This document shows positions 53,581 to 60,618 of a stretch of 64,000 bases of DNA, piece after piece; position 1 is the stretch's first letter, and each line of letters starts with the position of its first letter. The position numbers and the translations under genes were made by a program. A model generated the notes under the pieces. That model was not told where the DNA came from. It made no database searches and saw nothing but the letters and a program-made list of their open reading frames with translations. Source of the DNA: Microbacterium sp. cf046 (GTDB lineage Bacteria > Actinomycetota > Actinomycetes > Actinomycetales > Microbacteriaceae). The stretch lies in NCBI RefSeq assembly GCF_900114345.1, contig NZ_FOZJ01000001.1, positions 310,001 to 374,000 of the forward strand, read 5' to 3'.

Positions 53581-53660
53581 CAGTCGGTCTCGGCACCCTG
53601 GCAGAAGCTGCACTCGTCGTCTTCGCAGTGCCAGCCGACGACGGCGGTATCCGTGGACAT
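53580..53660 (-). CDS. 26-residue Cys-rich microprotein
   Basis: A small ORF on the minus strand, beginning at ATG 53660 with a strong AAGGAG site 6 bases upstream. The peptide has 26 residues, with His11, Cys12, Cys17 and Cys20 in the pattern WHCEDDECSFCQG: a C-x4-C-x2-C cluster preceded by His, with many Asp/Glu. This could bind Zn or Fe, or act redox-wise. An in-frame ATG at 53705 would give 41 residues but lacks a ribosome site. It ends at the hairpin 53562-53580. No family is recognised; coding status is inferred from the ribosome site, the terminator and the Cys pattern. Confidence 0.55.
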   Translation of the reverse strand: MSTDTAVVGWHCEDDECSFCQGAETD

Positions 53661-53780
53661 CTCATTCTCCTTCGGTGGCGAGACGGGGCATCGGGCGATG
53701 CTCATGGTGCCACTTCGAGGGCCGTGCCACCTCCGCGGATCGTGCACGCGAAGGTGACGGATCTCGTCGTGCCGATGCCC

Positions 53781-53824
53781 TCGACCGTCAGACAGTCGAC
53801 TGGTATAGTTTCAGTCAACTGAAA
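53781..53824 (+). promoter_or_regulatory. promoter and MarR-type operator of the purU-metF-ligM-like operon
   Basis: TCGACC (53781-53786) and TATAGT (53804-53809) are 17 bases apart and form the likely promoter. TTTCAGT-CA-ACTGAAA (53809-53824) is a perfect 7-bp inverted repeat overlapping the -10 end and start site, as expected for a MarR repressor site. Ten bases of it (GTTTCAGTCA, 53808-53817) recur at 58922-58931, just upstream of the second MarR gene. Confidence 0.7.
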
Positions 53825-53854
53825 TATGTCAGGTGAGTCCACCTGAGGGGGACA

Positions 53855-54754
53855 ATGACGATCGTCGAACCGCGCATGCCCAATGCCGCGCTGAGAATGC
53901 CCCAGGACGAGGGCGTGCTGCTCGTGCACGGAGAAGACCGGCCCGGCCTGGTGCGTGCCATCTCCTCCGCTCTCGCGGAGTCCGGCGCGAACATCGTGTC
54001 GCTGGACCAGCACACCGATGATCCGTCGGGAGGTCACTTCTTCCAGCGCACCGTGTTCCACGTCGACGACTTCACGGCCGTGCGGCCGGCGCTCGAGGGG
54101 GCACTCGAGGCCCGGCTGGGCAAAGGCCTCGGGCTGACCTGGCGTCTCGCCGACAGGTCTGCACCGAAGCGGGTGGCGATCCTCGCCTCGACCTCCGACC
54201 ACTGCCTGCTGGACCTCCTGTGGCGCCAGCGTCGCGGCGAGATCCCGATGACGGTGCCCATGGTGATCGCGAATCACAGCACCATGGCCGACGACGTGCG
54301 CGGCTTCGGCATCCCGTTCTTCCACGTGCCGTCGCGCGGTGCCGACAAGTCGGCCGCCGAGGACGAGATCGTGCGTCTTCTCGCGGGAAACGTCGACCTC
54401 GTCGTGCTCGCCCGGTACATGCAGATCCTGTCGGCCGATTTCCTCCAGCGTGTCGGCGTGCCGGTCATCAACATCCACCACAGCTTCCTCCCCGCGTTCA
54501 TCGGCGCCGGGCCCTACCGCAAGGCGAAGGAGCGCGGTGTCAAGCTCATCGGGGCGACCGCGCACTACGTCACGGAAGACCTCGATGAGGGTCCGATTAT
54601 CGAGCAGGACGTCGTACGGGTGTCGCACGTCGACACGGCGGCCGACCTCCAGCGCCGCGGAGCTGACGTCGAGCGCGCCGTCCTGGCACGCGCCGTGACC
54701 TGGCACTGCCAAGACCGCGTCATGCGAAACGGTCGCGAGACCGTCGTGTTCTGA
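53855..54754 (+). CDS. purU: formyltetrahydrofolate deformylase
   Basis: A 299-residue enzyme releasing formate from 10-formyl-THF. N-terminal ACT domain (GVLLVHGEDRPGLVRAISSAL to about residue 90). The formyltransferase-like domain has VIANHS, ARYMQILS and the catalytic Asn-His-Asp set in VINIHHSFLPAF and GATAHYVTEDLDEGPII. It sits first in an operon with metF and a LigM-like gene, indicating disposal of one-carbon units as formate rather than purine synthesis. Confidence 0.94.
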   Translation: MTIVEPRMPNAALRMPQDEGVLLVHGEDRPGLVRAISSALAESGANIVSLDQHTDDPSGGHFFQRTVFHVDDFTAVRPALEGALEARLGKGLGLTWRLADRSAPKRVAILASTSDHCLLDLLWRQRRGEIPMTVPMVIANHSTMADDVRGFGIPFFHVPSRGADKSAAEDEIVRLLAGNVDLVVLARYMQILSADFLQRVGVPVINIHHSFLPAFIGAGPYRKAKERGVKLIGATAHYVTEDLDEGPIIEQDVVRVSHVDTAADLQRRGADVERAVLARAVTWHCQDRVMRNGRETVVF

Positions 54755-54783
54755 ACCCACCCATCACATCTGAAAGGCGATCG

Positions 54784-55632
54784 ATGACGAACGCACCCAC
54801 GGCAACGAACCTGATGACCGACTTCTCGCTCGAGATGACGGGAAAGGACATCGACGACCTCGACCAGGCTGCCGGCCTCATTCCGGCGGGCACGCGCGTG
54901 AATGTCACCTTCCTCGGCAATGAGGACCTCGAGATGCGGCTTGCGGCATCCCGTTCTGTGCTGGCGAAAGGACTCGTGCCGGTGCCGCACATCTCAGCCC
55001 GCCGCCTGACCAGCCGTGCCGAGTTGGAGACCTACCTCGGAGCGCTCCGCGACGCAGGGGCCATCGACAGTGTGTTCGCGGTCGGCGGCGACCCGAGTGA
55101 ACCGGCAGGGCCGTACTCCGACTCGGAGAGCGTGATCCGATCCGGGCTGCTCGCCGAGTACGGCGTCCGCCGGGTCAGCATCGCGGGGTACCCGGAGGGC
55201 CACCCCGACATCGCCGACGACGTGCTGTGGGATGCGCTCGCCGGCAAGGCCGATTCGCTCGCCAAGCAGGGCCTCGAGGGCACGATCATCACCCAGTTCG
55301 CCTTCGACGAGGAGCCGGTCTTCGCGTGGATCGAGAAGGTCCGTGATCGCGGCATCACCCTGCCGATCCGCATCGGCGTGCCCGGTCCGGCCGGTGTCAA
55401 GCGCCTGGTCGGGTTCGCTCGTCGGTTCGGCATCGGCGCGAACGCGATGATCGTGAAGAAATACGGCTTCTCGCTGACGAATCTGATGGGCACAGCCGGA
55501 CCCGACAAGCTCATCTGCGCGCTGGAATCCGGTTACGACGCCGAGCGGCATGGTGAGGTGCATCTGCACTTCTACACGTTCGGCGGTCTCACCGCGACGT
55601 CCGAATGGATTCAGCGCTTCGGTCAGAACTGA
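54784..55632 (+). CDS. metF: methylenetetrahydrofolate reductase-like protein
   Basis: A 282-residue flavoenzyme with the MetF barrel. VPHISARRL, VFAVGGDPSEPAGPY and SIAGYPEGHP are characteristic (usual motif GDxP, YPExHP). In methyl-THF-producing pathways it runs in the oxidising direction, 5-methyl-THF to methylene-THF, as MetF does beside LigM in Sphingobium. It lies 29 bases after purU and 29 bases before the LigM-like gene. FolD, needed between MetF and PurU, is not in the window. Confidence 0.9.
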   Translation: MTNAPTATNLMTDFSLEMTGKDIDDLDQAAGLIPAGTRVNVTFLGNEDLEMRLAASRSVLAKGLVPVPHISARRLTSRAELETYLGALRDAGAIDSVFAVGGDPSEPAGPYSDSESVIRSGLLAEYGVRRVSIAGYPEGHPDIADDVLWDALAGKADSLAKQGLEGTIITQFAFDEEPVFAWIEKVRDRGITLPIRIGVPGPAGVKRLVGFARRFGIGANAMIVKKYGFSLTNLMGTAGPDKLICALESGYDAERHGEVHLHFYTFGGLTATSEWIQRFGQN

Positions 55633-55661
55633 CGACCCCCGATACTCGACGAGGAGAGCAC

Positions 55662-57005
55662 ATGATGCCCGCACCCAGCCTGCAGGACGCGATCGATCGC
55701 GCGGGGTCACCGATGGCCCTGCTCTGGAAGCCGGGGGTCGCACCCTGGGCCGTCCCCGTCGTCGAGCCGGAGTTCGGCGGGTGGGCCCAGGAGCAGGCGG
55801 CGTGGCGATCGACGGTGGCCCTGTTCGATCTCTCGTTCCACATGTTCGACACCTTCTTCGAAGGATCCGACGTCACGCGTCTGCTCAGTGAGGTGAGCGC
55901 CAACAACTACGACTCCTTCGCGATCGGCCAGGCCAAGCAGTTCGTGCCTGTCGCCTTCGACGGCAACATCATCACCGACGGCATCCTGCTGCGAACCGGG
56001 CAAGAGGCGTACACACTCACGGGCGTGCCCGCCGCGCAGAACTGGGTCAAGTACCACGCGACGAACGGTGGGTACGACGTGCAGTTCACCACCGACCCCG
56101 ATTCCTCTGTGCGACGGGATGCCGACCCGCGCCTGTTCCGCTTCCAGGTGCAAGGGCCGCGAGCCATGGACGTCGTCGAGCGGGCGCTCGGGCGGACGCT
56201 TCCTGAAACGAAGTTCTTCCACTCGGTCGTGCTCGAACTCGACGGGGTGCCCGTGCGTGCCCTGCGACACGGGATGGCGGGTCAAGCCGGCTACGAGTTC
56301 ATCGGAGACTTCGCCCACTATGTGCACGTCAGGGAAGCGCTGCTGAACGCGGGTGCGGCATCCGCGATCGCACCCGTCGGAGGGCTCGCATACTTCACGA
56401 ACGGCGTGGAGAGCGGGTGGATCCCCACGCCGACCCCTGCCGTGTACACGGACCCGCGCCTCGAGGAGTACCGCCGGTCGCTCCCGGCACTCTCCTACGA
56501 GGGCATGAAGCCCCTCAGCGGCAGCTTCTACTCCGACGACATCACCGATTACTACATCTCACCGTGGGAGCTCGGCTATGGCCGGTCAGTCTCGTTCGCC
56601 CACGACTTCATCGGGCGGGATGCGCTCCTGGCAGCGCGCGATGACGTGCGACGTACGAAGGTCACGCTCGAGTTCGATGCGGACGATGTGCGCAGAACCA
56701 TCGGCGATGAAATCGGCTACCTCAACAGCTACGGCCGGTTCCGCATCGAGCACGGCGGCGAGCTGGCGGGTATGACCTTCTGGACCTCGCACATCGACCC
56801 TGTCGGGACGGTGCTCGCGCTGTCGCTCGTCGACCACGCGGCCGCAGCCCCAGGCACCGCAGTCGAGGTCGTCTGGGGAGAGCACCCGGGCAGCGGAACG
56901 GCGACGGATGCGAATCTCGGCTTCCCGCGCATCCGCGCCACCGTGCAGACCTCGCCCTACGACGACTACGCGCGCACCGCATACCGCGCGGACGCGCTGG
57001 CCTGA
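55662..57005 (+). CDS. LigM-like tetrahydrofolate-dependent O-demethylase, paralog 2
   Basis: A 447-residue GcvT-family protein close in pattern to LigM/DesA, the vanillate, 3-O-methylgallate and syringate demethylases. WAVPVVEPEFGGWAQEQAAWR near residue 28, AKQFVPVAFDGNIITDGILL, RALRHGMAGQAGYEF, AYFTNGVESGWIPTP and DDITDYYISPWELGYG match the family. The AY...ESGW Tyr is kept. It should move a methyl group from a methoxylated (probably aromatic) substrate to THF. GAGGAG precedes ATG 55662. Third gene of the purU-metF operon. Confidence 0.85.
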   Translation: MMPAPSLQDAIDRAGSPMALLWKPGVAPWAVPVVEPEFGGWAQEQAAWRSTVALFDLSFHMFDTFFEGSDVTRLLSEVSANNYDSFAIGQAKQFVPVAFDGNIITDGILLRTGQEAYTLTGVPAAQNWVKYHATNGGYDVQFTTDPDSSVRRDADPRLFRFQVQGPRAMDVVERALGRTLPETKFFHSVVLELDGVPVRALRHGMAGQAGYEFIGDFAHYVHVREALLNAGAASAIAPVGGLAYFTNGVESGWIPTPTPAVYTDPRLEEYRRSLPALSYEGMKPLSGSFYSDDITDYYISPWELGYGRSVSFAHDFIGRDALLAARDDVRRTKVTLEFDADDVRRTIGDEIGYLNSYGRFRIEHGGELAGMTFWTSHIDPVGTVLALSLVDHAAAAPGTAVEVVWGEHPGSGTATDANLGFPRIRATVQTSPYDDYARTAYRADALA

Positions 57006-57071
57006 TCGGCTCGGGCTGAGACGGCATCCGGCCGCGGCGGGATCGGGGTCGGAGTGCACAGGGAGGTCAGG

Positions 57072-58403
57072 GTGGTCAGATCCATCGGGCGCGTGCACAT
57101 CCGCGACTTCCACGACGATGATCTCGACGGCATCGTGCGGCTGTGGGAGGGAGCGAGCCTCAAGGGCAGTCCGGTGTACTCCCTCGCCGAGGTGATCGCC
57201 TCGTGCCAGGCCGACCACGCTGTCGTCGCGGTCTCCGACGACCGGCTCGTCGGTGCGGCTGTCGGGCGCGCCGCCCACGCGCAGGGCTGGATCGTGTTCT
57301 TCGCGACCGAGGCGGACGGGCAGTCCGAGCGGATCGACACGGCACTCCTCGACGCGCTCGAGCGACGGATGGCTCCTCTCGGGCTGGGGAAGCTGTCGAT
57401 CCTCCTCGCGGAGCACGGAGACGGATTGGCAGGGCTCCTGGCCAACGGCTACGAGGTGCGCCATCAGCTGCGCTACCTCGAACGGCCGATGCCGGTCCAG
57501 CGGCGAGAGCTCGATCTGCTCAAGGAGGTGGGCGGCCGCATCCTGCCGCGTCATCTGTGGCGGAACGTCAGCGGCATGCGGCGCGAGAAGCAGCTGCTGG
57601 AGGAGCGACTGGTCACTCCGCTCGCGCAGCCCGAGATCGCGGAGCGGTTCGGCGTGGTGCCGCCCCGCGCGGTGATGCTGTTCGGGCCGCCCGGCACCGG
57701 GAAGACGACGTTCGCGAAGGCGGTCGCCTCGAGGCTGAACTGGCCATTCGTCGAGCTGTTCCCGTCGCGCCTCGCACACAGTCCGGGTGGCCTCGCGGGG
57801 GCGCTTCGCGCGGGGTTCGAGGTGATCGCAGATCTCGAGCACGTGGTCGTGTTCATCGACGAGGTCGAAGAGGTGGCATCACGACGGCGCGGGGACCCGC
57901 CCTCGCCGACGCAGGGCGTCACCAACGAACTGCTCAAGCTCGTTTCGGAGTTCCGTGAGCGCGAGGGACGCCTGCTGATCTGCGCGACCAACTTCATACG
58001 CGGATTGGATGCCGCATTCCTCCGGCCCGGGAGGTTCGACTATGTCATCCCGATCGGCTTGCCCGACCGCGACGCACGACGGGCGATCTGGACGCGCTAT
58101 GTGCCGGAGGGCGTCATCGGCCGCATCGACGTGGACGCACTGGTCAGCGCGAGTGAGGGCCTCACGCCCGCCGACATCGAGTACGCGGCGCGCGGCGCAT
58201 CGCAGGAGGCCCTCGCTCGGGCCCTCAAGACAGCGCCCAGGATCGACGGCGACGAGACGGATGCGGCCACGACCGCCGGCGCACCCGTGGTCGACCTGCG
58301 GACCGACCACTATCTCTCAGCACTCGCGGCGACGCGGGCGACGGTCTCGCCCGACGCCGCACGAGCGTTCCTCGAGGACATCGCGACGATCGGCCGCCTC
58401 TGA
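57072..58403 (+). CDS. GNAT-like domain fused to an AAA+ ATPase
   Basis: A 443-residue fusion. Residues 1-140 have the layout of a GNAT acetyltransferase (HIRDFHDDDLDGIVRLWEG, AVVAVSDDRLVGAAVGRAA, then LANGYEVRHQLRYLERPM). Residues 170-400 are a classical-clade AAA+ module like FtsH or proteasomal ATPases: Walker A GPPGTGKT (205-212), Walker B VVVFIDEVEE (258-267), sensor-1 ATN (305-307), Arg-finger region FLRPGRFD (316-323). No protease domain is present. GTG 57072 has GGGAGG 5 bases upstream; GTG 57054 is an alternative. It follows the LigM-like gene by 66 bases. Function unknown; a remodeller or chaperone for the demethylases is a guess. Confidence 0.82.
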   Translation: MVRSIGRVHIRDFHDDDLDGIVRLWEGASLKGSPVYSLAEVIASCQADHAVVAVSDDRLVGAAVGRAAHAQGWIVFFATEADGQSERIDTALLDALERRMAPLGLGKLSILLAEHGDGLAGLLANGYEVRHQLRYLERPMPVQRRELDLLKEVGGRILPRHLWRNVSGMRREKQLLEERLVTPLAQPEIAERFGVVPPRAVMLFGPPGTGKTTFAKAVASRLNWPFVELFPSRLAHSPGGLAGALRAGFEVIADLEHVVVFIDEVEEVASRRRGDPPSPTQGVTNELLKLVSEFREREGRLLICATNFIRGLDAAFLRPGRFDYVIPIGLPDRDARRAIWTRYVPEGVIGRIDVDALVSASEGLTPADIEYAARGASQEALARALKTAPRIDGDETDAATTAGAPVVDLRTDHYLSALAATRATVSPDAARAFLEDIATIGRL

Positions 58404-58408
58404 GCGGG

Positions 58409-58909
58409 TCAGGCGGAAGAAGCCGACCGGCCCTGAACCGGCCACATCGTGCCGGCCGGGAGGTCGTCGTCCATCACCGCGATCAGGGTGAGTGCCTCCT
58501 TGAAGCTCCCGCGGTCGAAGTCGGCGAGAAGGGCGTCCACCTCGGCATTCACCTGAGCGACCCGTGCGCGGCCCTCCTTCGCGGCGTCGAGGCCATTGGT
58601 CGTGACCTCGTACCAGATCACACGCTTGTGCACCGGGTGAGGAACGCGTCTGACCCATCCGAGCCCCTCCAGGTGCCCGAGTGCAGTGGTCACGCTCTGC
58701 GGGGTGAGCCGGAACAGTCGGGCCAGGTCGGACGCCGACATGTGCCCGAGCTCGTCCAGGTGCACAGTGATGCCGAGCTGGGTGACCGTGACTCCGAGGT
58801 CTTCGATTGCTTCGACGACACGGCGGTGGAGCGCCTGGTTCGCCCGCCAAAGGCGGTACGGGGTTCCATCCAGCCACGCGGACGCGGCCTCGGTGGGGTC
58901 TGTCGGCAT
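58409..58909 (-). CDS. MarR-family regulator B
   Basis: A 166-residue paralog of the regulator at 51592 (shared LDG..YRLW, VTVTQLG, VHLDELGHMSASDLARLFRLTPQSVTTALGHLEGLGWVRR). It converges on the GNAT-AAA+ gene with a 5-base gap. Twelve bases before its start lies GTTTCAGTCA (58922-58931), half of the palindrome at 53809, so autoregulation plus control of purU-metF is plausible. A minus-strand GATAAT at 58940-58945 is a likely -10. Confidence 0.88.
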   Translation of the reverse strand: MPTDPTEAASAWLDGTPYRLWRANQALHRRVVEAIEDLGVTVTQLGITVHLDELGHMSASDLARLFRLTPQSVTTALGHLEGLGWVRRVPHPVHKRVIWYEVTTNGLDAAKEGRARVAQVNAEVDALLADFDRGSFKEALTLIAVMDDDLPAGTMWPVQGRSASSA

Positions 58910-58921
58910 TCGCGGTGCTCC

Positions 58922-58938
58922 GTTTCAGTCAGTTGCGA
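58922..58938. promoter_or_regulatory. half-site of the MarR operator upstream of regulator B
   Basis: GTTTCAGTCA (58922-58931) is identical to 53808-53817; the second half here is degenerate (AGTTGCGA instead of ACTGAAA). It lies between regulator B and the divergent LigM-like gene at 59049, in reach of both promoters. Confidence 0.5.
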
Positions 58939-59048
58939 CATTATCAGAGTGAGAAAACTTTGAAGATGACTGTATACATTGCAGATAACTGGTAACATCG
59001 CTGCATCCCGCGAAGCAGCGGGATCGACAGTCTCGAAAGGACGATCTG

Positions 59049-60422
59049 ATGGCAAGCCTCGAAGATGAGATCCAGCGACTCGGGGGTCCGCTCGAACTCC
59101 TGCGCAGCGGGCGCTCCGGTGCCTACGTCTTCCCCGTCAAGGCGGAATTCACGAACTGGCGGGATGAGCAGGAGTCGTGGCGCACCACTGCGGCCCTGAT
59201 GGACCTCTCCCTGCACATGCCCGACCTCACCGTCGAAGGCCCCGATGTCTTCGCCCTGCTGGCGCACATCGGTGCGAACAGCTTCCGCAACTTCGGGCCC
59301 ATGAAGGCGAAGCAGCTCATCGCTGTGGGACATGACGGCAACATGGTCGGTGACGCGATCCTCTTCTGCCTCGGCGAGAACCTCGTCCGCATCGTGGGGC
59401 GCCCGCCGGCGTTGAACTGGGTTCAGTTCCACGCCGAGACCGGCGACTGGGATGTCACCGTGCGCAAGGACGAGCGGGCGATCCTCAACCCCAAGGGCCG
59501 CGAGCTCTACCGCCTGCAGCTGCAGGGACCGACAGCGGGCGAGATCTTCGAAAAGGTCAACGGCGGCCCGCTCCCCGAGATCAAGTTCTTCCACATGGCC
59601 ACGATCAAGATCGGGCAGTACGAGGCCACTGCGCTCAATCACCGGATGTCGGGCTTCCCCGGGCTCGAGTTCTTCGGCCCCTATGCCGAGCTGGAGGGCG
59701 TTCGCGACACGCTGCTCGAGGCCGGCGCGGAATTCGGCATCACCCAGATCGGCGGCCGAGCCTACGCGTCCGTGGCGACCGAATCCGGGTGGATCGCGAA
59801 CACGCTGCCGGCGATCTACAGCCAGGCCGAGATGAAACCCTTCCGGGAGTGGCAGAACGTCCGCTCGTTCGAGGGCATGCTCGCGCTCGGCGGCAGTTTC
59901 GTCTCCGATCGGATCGAGGACTACTACGTCACGCCGTGGGATCTCGGATACACCCACATCACGAAGTTCGACCACGACTTCATCGGTCGTGAAGCGCTCG
60001 AGGAGCGCCAGGACGAACCGCACCGCTCCAAGGCATGGGTCGAGTGGAACCGAGATGATGTCGCCAAGATCTTCGCGAGCATGTACAACGAGGGCGCCGA
60101 GCGGTTCAAGTACCTGGACAGTCCGATGTCGACGTATACCGCGTGCCAATTCGATCGTGTCGAGAAGGACGGCCGGCACGTCGGCAACATGAACCTGTCG
60201 ATCTACTCGTCCAATACCCGGAGCTGGCTCTCACTCGGGTCTCTGGACAAGGACGCCCAGCCCGGCGACGATGTGGTGCTGACCTGGGGCGAGCCGGGCG
60301 GCGGCTCGAACAACGCCGCGATCGAGCGGCACGCCCAGACGACGGTGCGTGCGAAGGTCATCGCGCGACCCTTCTCCGGCATCACCGAAGGGTCCGGATC
60401 CAGGATCCCGGCTACCGTCTGA
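59049..60422 (+). CDS. LigM-like tetrahydrofolate-dependent O-demethylase, paralog 3
   Basis: A 457-residue protein, the copy closest to LigM by eye. SGAYVFPVKAEFTNWRDEQESWR, AKQLIAVGHDGNMVGDAILF, LRLQLQGPTAGEIF-type core, LNHRMSGFPGLEFFGPY, GGRAYASVATESGWI, GSFVSDRIEDYYVTPWDLGY and DHDFIGREALE all fit. Predicted to demethylate a methoxy substrate onto THF. AAAGGA-type site before ATG 59049. It is divergent from MarR regulator B, and a strong hairpin follows its stop. Confidence 0.87.
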   Translation: MASLEDEIQRLGGPLELLRSGRSGAYVFPVKAEFTNWRDEQESWRTTAALMDLSLHMPDLTVEGPDVFALLAHIGANSFRNFGPMKAKQLIAVGHDGNMVGDAILFCLGENLVRIVGRPPALNWVQFHAETGDWDVTVRKDERAILNPKGRELYRLQLQGPTAGEIFEKVNGGPLPEIKFFHMATIKIGQYEATALNHRMSGFPGLEFFGPYAELEGVRDTLLEAGAEFGITQIGGRAYASVATESGWIANTLPAIYSQAEMKPFREWQNVRSFEGMLALGGSFVSDRIEDYYVTPWDLGYTHITKFDHDFIGREALEERQDEPHRSKAWVEWNRDDVAKIFASMYNEGAERFKYLDSPMSTYTACQFDRVEKDGRHVGNMNLSIYSSNTRSWLSLGSLDKDAQPGDDVVLTWGEPGGGSNNAAIERHAQTTVRAKVIARPFSGITEGSGSRIPATV

Positions 60423-60430
60423 CCCGCCTC

Positions 60431-60466
60431 CGCCCACCCGCCGTGCGCGTTCACGGCGGGTGGGCG
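60431..60466. terminator. 15-bp hairpin terminator after paralog 3
   Basis: CGCCCACCCGCCGTG (60431-60445) and CACGGCGGGTGGGCG (60452-60466) form a perfect 15-bp stem with a 6-base loop, 8 bases after the stop. It separates the demethylase from the Dpp-type importer, which therefore has its own promoter. Confidence 0.85.
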
Positions 60467-60525
60467 CGTGGGGTCGCGAACGCAGCTGCTGCAGCAACTG
60501 ACACGTCTGGTTCACCCCCCGCGAT

Positions 60526-60542
60526 CTGCACGGTTATCTTGC
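60526..60542 (+). promoter_or_regulatory. 17-bp element B, matching 50878-50894
   Basis: CTGCACGGTTATCTTGC, two transitions away from element A. It lies 76 bases before the start of the peptide-type binding protein. TTATCT (60534-60539) could act as a -10 with TTCACC (60511-60516) as a -35 at 17 bases, so the element may include promoter core. Confidence 0.5.
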
Positions 60543-60618
60543 GCCCCGGGCCATCGTGGACCTCGATCCCTTCGGGTTAGCGTCGAACATCCCGACGCAC
60601 CGGATGCAAGGAGGCACC

